NCBI GenBank assembly: GCA_035758545.1
Contig: DASTWQ010000013.1
Coordinates: forward strand, 1-27,282
Reading direction: 5' to 3'
Length of the DNA stretch: 27,282 nucleotides
From: JAFDVN01 sp035758545
GTDB taxonomy: Bacteria > Acidobacteriota > Holophagae > Holophagales > Holophagaceae
Of this stretch, positions 1 through 4,866 are shown piece by piece; position 1 is the first letter of the stretch, and the number at the start of each line of letters is the position of its first letter. The notes beneath the pieces are model-generated. The model searched no databases, was not told the origin of the DNA, and worked only from the letters and a program-made list of their open reading frames with translations. A program made the position numbers and the translations under genes.

Positions 1-160
1 TGATGGCCAGCCTAGAAGGCGTCACCCAGGACGCGGTGGGCGCAGCTGGGGGCGCGGGCTTCTTGGGCACCGGGTCGCCCTTGCGCGCGCACCCGCAGAC
101 CACCGTGAGCAACGCGGGCAGCAGGAACAGGGTGGGCTTCGTTAGACTGGGCGTTCGCAC
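1..160 (-). CDS. Putative small lipoprotein, N-terminal part (runs off the left edge)
   Basis: On the minus strand a frame stays open from a GTG at 160-158 to the window edge, about 53 codons. It reads as a lipoprotein leader: a short N-terminus with Lys at residue 8, a hydrophobic core (LFLLPALLTVV), then a lipobox-like V-C-G-C with the likely lipidated Cys at residue 24. A mature start rich in Lys and Pro (ARKGDPVPKKPAPP) follows. Many Gram-negative genomes have small lipoproteins with this layout. An in-frame TGA lies seven codons upstream, so GTG is the only standard start. No strong ribosome-binding site is seen, and the accC promoter-like box (143-150) would lie inside this reading frame. 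Those two points lower confidence. Function is unknown. Confidence 0.42.
   Translation of the reverse strand, partial: MRTPSLTKPTLFLLPALLTVVCGCARKGDPVPKKPAPPAAPTASWVTPSRLAI
143..150 (+). promoter_or_regulatory. TAGACTGG -10-like box upstream of accC
   Basis: TAGACT followed by GG ends 36 nt before the accC start codon. It matches boxes in front of several other transcription units in this window (TARRCTGG). No convincing -35 hexamer is visible 16-18 nt upstream, so the call rests mainly on recurrence and position. Confidence 0.4.
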
Positions 161-186
161 TGCACCATTCTGACCTCAGGAAGCCC

Positions 187-1680
187 ATGCCCGTCACCAA
201 AGTCCTGATCGCCAATCGAGGCGAGATCGCCTGCCGCGTCATCCGCACCTGCCGGGAGATGGGGATCCCGACCGTCGCCGTCTACTCCGAGGCGGACCGG
301 GGCGCCCTCCACGTCCGCATGGCGGACGAGGCCTACTTCATCGGCCCCGCCGCGGCCCGGGAGAGCTACCTCGTCATCGACAAGATCATCGAGGTCGCCA
401 AGCGGAGCGGCGCGGACGCCATCCACCCCGGCTACGGCTTCCTCTCGGAGAACGCCGAGGCCGCCCGTCGCTTCGAGGCCGAAGGCATCACCTTCATCGG
501 CCCCCGCCCGGACGCGATCACGGCCATGGGCTCCAAGACCGCCGCCCGGGAGGTGGCCATCGCCGCCGGCTGCCCGGTGGTGCCCGGCATCCAGAAGACC
601 ATGTCCGATGAGGACCTGCTGGCGGAGGCCACCAAGATGGGCTTCCCGGTCATGCTCAAGGCCGCCATGGGCGGCGGCGGCAAGGGCATGCGCCTGGTGT
701 CCAAGCCGGAGGAGTTCGCCTCCAGCCTGGCCCGGGCCCGAGGCGAGGCCCTGAGCGCCTTCGGGGACGATTCGGTCTACGTCGAGAAGGCCATCCTCCA
801 GCCCCGCCACATCGAGATCCAGGTCTTCAGCGACACCCACGGCAACCACGTCTACCTCTGGGAGCGGGAGTGCTCCGTTCAGCGCCGCCACCAGAAGGTC
901 ATCGAGGAGGCGCCCTCGCCCCACGTGACGCCAGAGATGCGCCAGGCCATGGGCGAGGCCGCCCTCAAGGTGGCCCGGGCCGTGAACTACGTCGGCGCCG
1001 GCACCGTGGAGTTCCTGGCGGACGCCGACCGCAACTTCTACTTCCTGGAGATGAACACCCGCCTGCAGGTGGAGCATCCGGTCACCGAGTGGATCACGGG
1101 CCTCGACCTGGTGAAGTGGCAGATCCTCGTGGCCCGGGGCGAGAAGCTGCCCATGACCCAGGAGGAGATCCCCCTCAACGGCTGGGCCATGGAGTGCCGC
1201 GTCTACGCCGAGGACCCGGACAAGAACTTCATGCCCTCGCCCGGGAGGATCACCTTCCTTCGCACGCCCTCCGGCCGCAACGTGCGCGACGACTCCGGCG
1301 TCTACGAGGGCGCCGAGGTGCCCATGTTCTACGACCCCATGATCAGCAAGCTGAGCACCTGGGGGCCCACGCGCCTGGAGGCCATCGACCGCATGCGCGC
1401 GGCTCTGGGCGAGTACCGCATCGGCGGCATCCGCCACAACATCCAGTTCCACGAGGTGCTGATGGAGCACGAGCCCTTCCGCAGCGGCGCCCTCCACACC
1501 GGCATGCTCGACAAGCCCTTCTGGAAGAAGAAGGAGCTGGGCCCCAACCTGAAATTCGCCGTGGCCGCGGCCCTGCTCCAGGAGATGGAGGCCGAGGAGC
1601 GCCGCGCCGCCCAGCCCGCCGGCTCCGGCGACGGCAAGCCCGACACCTGGAAGCACTGGGGCAAGTTCAACCGGTTTTGA
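187..1680 (+). CDS. accC: Biotin carboxylase subunit of an acyl-CoA carboxylase
   Basis: This 497-residue ATP-grasp enzyme carboxylates biotin on a carrier protein with ATP and bicarbonate, the first half-reaction of acetyl- or propionyl-CoA carboxylase. The N-terminal biotin-carboxylase domain opens with KVLIANRGEIACRV and contains GYGFLSENA (83-90). The ATP-grasp glycine loop GGGGKGM is at 162-168, and the catalytic segment EMNTRLQVEHP is at 288-298. E288, R292, E296 and R338 fall at the numbers used for E. coli AccC. The protein is about 50 residues longer than E. coli AccC because of a C-terminal extension ending in a Trp/Lys-rich tail. ATG at 187 is preceded by AGGAAG at 178-183. The biotin carrier gene lies downstream but is separated from it by an unrelated membrane gene. 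No carboxyltransferase subunit is in the window, so acetyl- versus propionyl-CoA specificity cannot be decided. Confidence 0.95.
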   Translation: MPVTKVLIANRGEIACRVIRTCREMGIPTVAVYSEADRGALHVRMADEAYFIGPAAARESYLVIDKIIEVAKRSGADAIHPGYGFLSENAEAARRFEAEGITFIGPRPDAITAMGSKTAAREVAIAAGCPVVPGIQKTMSDEDLLAEATKMGFPVMLKAAMGGGGKGMRLVSKPEEFASSLARARGEALSAFGDDSVYVEKAILQPRHIEIQVFSDTHGNHVYLWERECSVQRRHQKVIEEAPSPHVTPEMRQAMGEAALKVARAVNYVGAGTVEFLADADRNFYFLEMNTRLQVEHPVTEWITGLDLVKWQILVARGEKLPMTQEEIPLNGWAMECRVYAEDPDKNFMPSPGRITFLRTPSGRNVRDDSGVYEGAEVPMFYDPMISKLSTWGPTRLEAIDRMRAALGEYRIGGIRHNIQFHEVLMEHEPFRSGALHTGMLDKPFWKKKELGPNLKFAVAAALLQEMEAEERRAAQPAGSGDGKPDTWKHWGKFNRF

Positions 1681-1690
1681 GGATCGAGGC

Positions 1691-2149
1691 GTGAGCGCGG
1701 GCCTTCGGAATCGCACCTTCATGGATCTGATCGGGGAATTGGCCGCCTATGGAGGGCTGTTGATTCTGCCTTGGGTCCTGGTCCACTTCGCTGTGATCTC
1801 GCGCTCTGGGGCTGCTTACACAACCGATCTGCTCTTCATTCTGGGGTTCGGAATGTCAGCAGCCCGGAAACAGAAGCGTTCGGGAGCGAGGGGAGGAATG
1901 CCCTTCCTATTCCTTTCGGAACTTGGGAGCGGTCTCATCACCATGGTGGTTTTCTTGGCCATCTCCATGCCCCTGATGATCGGTCTCCTATCCTTGGATG
2001 AGCGCGTGGGTTTCAGTTCCTGGATTCTCGTCACGCTCCTTCTGGCTCTCTTTTCGGCAGCCGCCTTCTCCACCTTCGGACTCCGCTCATTGCTTTTCCC
2101 CCGAAGGCTGAGCGGACATGTCCTACCTCGTGATCCTCAGGAGCATTGA
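1691..2149 (+). CDS. Hypothetical multi-pass membrane protein
   Basis: I do not recognise this 152-residue protein. Hydrophobic stretches at about residues 17-36, 80-101 and 110-131, plus a weaker one near 46-57, suggest three or four membrane spans. A basic, Gly-rich loop lies at 58-70 (ARKQKRSGARGG). The GTG at 1691 has a GGATCGAGG-like site just upstream; an alternative ATG at 1721 would trim ten residues. It sits 10 nt after accC and its stop is 3 nt before the biotin carrier start, so it is probably co-transcribed with both. Its composition differs from its neighbours: a hand count of the 60 bases at 1741-1800 gives 60% G+C against 82% at 1561-1620 in accC, and it uses A/T-ending codons that are rare nearby. 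This suggests later insertion or weak selection. No link to carboxylase function can be argued from the sequence. Confidence 0.7.
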   Translation: MSAGLRNRTFMDLIGELAAYGGLLILPWVLVHFAVISRSGAAYTTDLLFILGFGMSAARKQKRSGARGGMPFLFLSELGSGLITMVVFLAISMPLMIGLLSLDERVGFSSWILVTLLLALFSAAAFSTFGLRSLLFPRRLSGHVLPRDPQEH

Positions 2150-2152
2150 GCC

Positions 2153-2677
2153 ATGAAGCGCACTCTCATCCTTGGCAAGCAGCAGCACGAGGTGGAGCTC
2201 GTCCGGCGGGACGGGGTCCTCACGCTCCTCTGGGACGGCGAGGCCCAGGCGGCGGACATCCTGGAGGTGGAGCCCGGCTCCTACTCCGTCATCCTCGGCG
2301 GGCGCAGCGTGGACGTGCGGCTCGACGGGGCCAAGCATCCCGACCCGGACGTGCAGGCCTTCCGGGCCAGCCTCTACGACGGCGCCTACGAGTTCGCGCT
2401 GCAGGACCCCATGAAGGCCCTGCTGGCGGCGGCCGGCGGCGGCGCGGCGGCGGGCGGCGTTCTCGCCTCCCCCATGCCCGGCAAGATCGTGAAGGTGCTC
2501 GTGAAGGCCGGCGATGCCGTGGCGGAAGGGCAGACCCTGCTCGTCATGGAGGCCATGAAGATGCAGAACGAGCTCAAGAGCCCAAGCGCGGGGGTGGTGG
2601 CCAAGGTCCACGTGGAGGAGGGCGCCACGGTGGAGACCGGCGCCAAGTTGATCGAGGTAACGGCTCTGGACGCCTGA
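2153..2677 (+). CDS. Biotin carboxyl carrier protein (biotin/lipoyl attachment domain)
   Basis: This 174-residue protein carries biotin between the biotin carboxylase and a carboxyltransferase. The C-terminal half is a classic biotinyl domain: ASPMPGKIVKVLVKAGDAV at 105-123, the EAMKM motif at 133-137 with K136 as the biotinylated lysine, and a final ETGAKLIEVT strand. An Ala/Gly hinge (about 92-102) joins it to an N-terminal region of about 90 residues resembling the region before the biotin domain in acyl-CoA carboxylase alpha chains. With the separate AccC it probably forms a split alpha subunit. The start is 3 nt after the stop of the membrane gene. The 3' end of this gene is repeated just downstream (2714-2837). 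Confidence 0.9.
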   Translation: MKRTLILGKQQHEVELVRRDGVLTLLWDGEAQAADILEVEPGSYSVILGGRSVDVRLDGAKHPDPDVQAFRASLYDGAYEFALQDPMKALLAAAGGGAAAGGVLASPMPGKIVKVLVKAGDAVAEGQTLLVMEAMKMQNELKSPSAGVVAKVHVEEGATVETGAKLIEVTALDA

Positions 2678-2693
2678 GGGCGGGAAGTCTCGC

Positions 2694-2710
2694 GTATGCC
2701 GGAGGCATAC
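2694..2710. repeat. Perfect inverted repeat at the duplication junction
   Basis: GTATGCC, a 3-nt GGA loop and GGCATAC form a perfect 7-bp stem between the two copies of the carrier 3' end, 3 nt before the second copy starts. It resembles in shape the 9-bp/3-nt hairpin at 14473-14493 and may be a dispersed palindromic element. Confidence 0.6.
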
Positions 2711-2713
2711 CGA

Positions 2714-2834
2714 GAAGATGCAGAACGAGCTCAAGAGCCCAAGCGCGGGGGTGGTGGCCAAGGTCCACGTGGAGGAGGGCGCCACGGTGGAGACGGGTGC
2801 CCGGCTGATCGAGGTCACGGTTCCGGGGGCCTGA
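2714..2834 (+). pseudogene. Truncated remnant of a second biotin carrier gene
   Basis: The frame KMQNELKSPSAGV...ETGARLIEVTVPGA followed by TGA encodes the last 39 residues of a biotinyl domain. It starts just after the position of the biotinylated lysine (the second Lys of EAMKM), so it lacks the biotin site, the N-terminal strands and any start codon. It cannot make a functional carrier on its own. Its C-terminus (ARLIEVTVPGA) differs from that of the intact gene (AKLIEVTALDA), so it may descend from a distinct paralogue whose upstream part was lost. An inverted repeat follows the stop codon at 2840-2855. Confidence 0.85.
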
Positions 2835-2837
2835 GGG

Positions 2838-3136
2838 AGGTCCCGGTGGCGGGACGTAAGGCGCTGTCGTCCGTCAAGTCGGGCCTCCAGGGCTGTCCAA
2901 AAGTGGACAAATCGATGTCCAACCTTCAGAAGATTGAGGCAGGCTGACGGGAGAAAAGGCATTCCACTTCGGTTTATTCCTGTCCTGTGAAGGGACCTGC
3001 GGGATCGCACCTTCTGGATGGACTCGAGTCCGCCTCCTGGTGGGAAACCGTCAGCGCTCCGTCTGGGTCTGTGATTTCTCTGTCACGAAACGCATGAGGA
3101 GCCCCATCGCAGCTTGTGGGGCCTCAGGTGTCTGCC
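2838..3136. other. Gene-free stretch with several short inverted repeats
   Basis: I find no supportable gene here. The stretch is A/T-richer than its surroundings. It contains GTCCCG/CGGGAC (2840-2855, 4-nt loop) directly after the remnant's stop and TGTCCA/TGGACA (2894-2909, AAAG loop) followed by a further TGTCC at 2916-2920. A longer imperfect stem pairs GAGGAGCCCCA at 3096-3106 with TGGGGCCTC at 3117-3125. Any of these could end the carboxylase transcript, but none has a clear U-tract. The ompA promoter begins at the right end of this stretch. Confidence 0.5.
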
Positions 3137-3142
3137 TACACT
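3114..3142 (+). promoter_or_regulatory. Sigma70-like promoter for the OmpA-family gene
   Basis: TTGTGG (3114-3119), a 17-nt spacer and TACACT (3137-3142) give a plausible -35/-10 pair. A start site near 3149 would leave a leader of about 35 nt with AGCGGAGG just ahead of the ATG at 3185. Part of the -35 overlaps the imperfect stem ending at 3125. Confidence 0.5.
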
Positions 3143-3184
3143 TGGCAGGTTCCTTAAATTCCATCCCCTCACAGCGGAGGCTGC

Positions 3185-4312
3185 ATGCGAAAAGCACTGG
3201 GCTTACTCCTTCTGGGGGTCTCGATGACCCTCGCGGCGCAGGAGGGCCAGACCTGGCTCACCGCGCAGGTGGGCGAGACCTTCCGGAGCAACGGCTCGCT
3301 CTACAAGGACGGGTTCCATTACGGCGCCGGCTTCGGCCACTGGTGGACGGACCGGTGGGGTTTCGATGTGAAGGCCCTCCAGGGCGAGCTGAAGCCCAAG
3401 GCCAGCGTGGTCGGCGTTCCGGACGACCACGAGCAGTTGGTCCTCGGCTCGGTGCTCTTCAACCTCCGGCCCGGCGGGAACTGGTATCCCTACGTGGCGG
3501 CGGGTCTCGGCGGGTCCAAGCTCCCCCAGCCCCTCACCGACGACGCGACCAAGCTGAACTACCACCTCGGGGTCGGCGTCCTCGGCCACGCGGACAATGG
3601 CTTCACCTGGCAGTTCGACGTGAAGGGCGTCCGGGTCGACCTGCCGGACTCCAACCATCACACCGGCACCCTCGCCACCCTGGGCCTCGGCTACACCTGG
3701 GGCACGGCCAAGCCCCTGCCGCCGCCCCCCCCGCCTCCGCCGCCGCCCCCGCCGGCTCCTGAGCCTGCGCCGGCGCCCGCGCCCGAGCCGCCGCCTCCGC
3801 CCCCGCCGCCGCCGGCGCCTGTGGAAGAGGCCAAGCCCGCGCCCCCGCCGCCCCCGGCCAAGATCGTGCTGGACGAGGCCCGGCTCCATTTCGCGACCAA
3901 CAAGGCCGACCTGGATGACCATGGCCGCCAGGCGGTGCAGGAAGTGGCCGACAAGCTCAAGGCCTACAGCGGCGATTACCAGGTCGTGGTCTCCGGCTAC
4001 ACCGACAGCCTGGGCAGCAAGGCCGTGAACCAGAGGCTCAGCCTGCGCCGCGCCAAGGCCGTGGCCGACGCCCTGGTGGCGGACGGCATCGCCGCCGACC
4101 GGGTGAGCGCCGAAGGGAAGGGCCCCGCGGATCCGATCGCGGACAACAAGACCTCGGAAGGCCGCGCCCGCAACCGCCGCGTGGAGGTGGACATCAAGAC
4201 CGCCGACGCCAACGTTGAGACCAACCAGATCAAGACCGAGACGAAGGAAGCGCCCGCCCCGGCCCCCAAGAAGGCCGTGCGCAGGAAGAAGAAGGCCCCG
4301 GCCACGAAGTGA
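3185..4312 (+). CDS. OmpA-family outer-membrane protein with long proline-rich linker
   Basis: This 375-residue protein probably anchors the outer membrane to peptidoglycan. A signal peptide covers residues 1 to about 18 (MRKALGLLLLGVSMTLAA). Residues 20-174 alternate polar and hydrophobic residues and end in LGLGYTW, like a small eight-stranded OmpA barrel. A Pro/Ala/Glu linker (177-225) includes runs of 9-12 prolines. The OmpA C-terminal domain (about 227-338) has GYTDSLGS with D274 and R289 spaced exactly like the diaminopimelate-binding D271/R286 of E. coli OmpA, and ends with GRARNRRVEV. An extra tail of about 37 residues after the domain ends in a strongly basic segment (KKAVRRKKK). It is a single-gene unit with its own promoter and terminator. 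The poly-Pro runs would need elongation factor P for efficient translation. Confidence 0.9.
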   Translation: MRKALGLLLLGVSMTLAAQEGQTWLTAQVGETFRSNGSLYKDGFHYGAGFGHWWTDRWGFDVKALQGELKPKASVVGVPDDHEQLVLGSVLFNLRPGGNWYPYVAAGLGGSKLPQPLTDDATKLNYHLGVGVLGHADNGFTWQFDVKGVRVDLPDSNHHTGTLATLGLGYTWGTAKPLPPPPPPPPPPPPAPEPAPAPAPEPPPPPPPPPAPVEEAKPAPPPPPAKIVLDEARLHFATNKADLDDHGRQAVQEVADKLKAYSGDYQVVVSGYTDSLGSKAVNQRLSLRRAKAVADALVADGIAADRVSAEGKGPADPIADNKTSEGRARNRRVEVDIKTADANVETNQIKTETKEAPAPAPKKAVRRKKKAPATK

Positions 4313-4327
4313 CCGGTCAACCCAGCG

Positions 4328-4350
4328 AAGGGGCCCCGACGGGGCCCCTT
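4328..4350 (+). terminator. Strong hairpin terminator after the OmpA-family gene
   Basis: AAGGGGCCCC, loop GAC and GGGGCCCCTT form a perfect 10-bp stem 15 nt after the OmpA stop codon. Only a short T run follows (TT then CCTCC). The mscL start codon is 18 nt downstream. Confidence 0.8.
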
Positions 4351-4368
4351 CCTCCATCCGGAGGGACC

Positions 4369-4755
4369 ATGTCGATGAAAGAGGAATTCAGGGCCTTCGT
4401 CATGAAGGGCAACGTGGTGGATCTCGCCATCGCGGTCGTGATCGGCGGGGCCTTCGGCAAGATCGTCACCGCGTTCGTGAACGGCATCATCATGCCCCTG
4501 GTGAGCTACGTCATGCCCTCGGGGGACTGGCAGACCCTGGCGGTCGGGAAGTTCCAGATCGGGTCCGTGCTCGGGGCCACCGTGGACTTCCTCATCATCG
4601 CCGCCACGGTGTTCCTCGTCCTGGTCAAGCTGCTGGGCGCCATGACCCGCAAGAAGGAGGTCCCCGCGGAGCCGACGACGAAGGAATGCCCGGCCTGCCT
4701 GGAGCAGGTGGCCATCAAGGCCACGCGCTGCAAGTTCTGCACGACCCAGCTCTGA
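4369..4755 (+). CDS. mscL: Large-conductance mechanosensitive channel with zinc-ribbon-like tail
   Basis: This 128-residue inner-membrane channel opens under membrane tension and releases solutes after osmotic downshock. MSMKEEFRAFVMKGNVVDLAIAVVIGGAFG is the N-terminal amphipathic helix and the pore-lining first membrane helix. The second helix is about 69-90 (GATVDFLIIAATVFLVLVKLL). Instead of ending in the usual charged helix, the C-terminus carries CPAC (107-110) and CKFC (121-124), a four-Cys pattern typical of a zinc ribbon. The frame is open further upstream, but ATG at 4369 has a GGAGGGA site at the right distance and matches the family start. With the OmpA terminator only 18 nt upstream, transcription depends either on read-through or on a promoter inside the ompA gene; I cannot see a clear one. 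Confidence 0.93.
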   Translation: MSMKEEFRAFVMKGNVVDLAIAVVIGGAFGKIVTAFVNGIIMPLVSYVMPSGDWQTLAVGKFQIGSVLGATVDFLIIAATVFLVLVKLLGAMTRKKEVPAEPTTKECPACLEQVAIKATRCKFCTTQL

Positions 4756-4775
4756 CCGGCGAGGGTCCCCGGGAC

Positions 4776-4797
4776 AAGCCGCCTCCGGGCGGCTTTT
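4776..4797 (+). terminator. Rho-independent terminator after mscL
   Basis: AAGCCGCC, a TCCG loop and GGCGGCTT form an 8-bp stem that runs straight into TTTT. It ends 29 nt before the -10-like box for ileS. Confidence 0.85.
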
Positions 4798-4825
4798 CCG
4801 TTGCGAGGGCAGTCCCGCTTCTCGG

Positions 4826-4833
4826 TAAACTGG
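4826..4833 (+). promoter_or_regulatory. TAAACTGG -10-like box upstream of ileS
   Basis: TAAACT followed by GG ends 33 nt before the ileS start. A weak -35 candidate, TTGCGA at 4801-4806, would give a long 19-nt spacer. It belongs to the TARRCTGG set seen before other operons here. Confidence 0.42.
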
Positions 4834-4866
4834 CCCTTTAGCGCACGAGGGCGCGGAGGTCTTTAC

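Larger units (their letters stand above)
2557..2837 (+). repeat. Direct repeat, offset 157 bp: 3' end of the biotin carrier gene
   Basis: Bases 2557-2637 recur without a mismatch at 2714-2794 (81 bp). The following 43 bp (2638-2680 versus 2795-2837) match at 33 positions, including the stop codon and the GGG after it. The copies are separated by 33 bp following the first TGA and its GGG, within which a 7-bp hairpin (2694-2710) sits. The sharp change from perfect to about 77% identity suggests recombination or gene conversion between two carrier genes rather than one simple recent duplication. Confidence 0.92.

Noticed and set aside
142..1722. Long minus-strand open frame opposite accC
   Set aside because: Same composition effect; the plus-strand biotin carboxylase has all catalytic residues.
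1710..3014. Shared 11-mer ATCGCACCTTC at 1710-1720 and 3004-3014
   Set aside because: The similarity barely extends beyond 15 bp and no repeat structure surrounds it, so chance cannot be excluded.
3717..3858. CCG-rich repetitive stretch that could pass for a tandem repeat or array
   Set aside because: It is in frame and encodes the proline linker of the OmpA-family protein; no regular unit or spacers.
4798..4866. T-box or other riboswitch in the ileS leader
   Set aside because: The leader is under 40 nt from the likely start, with no T-box sequence and no competing terminator hairpin.
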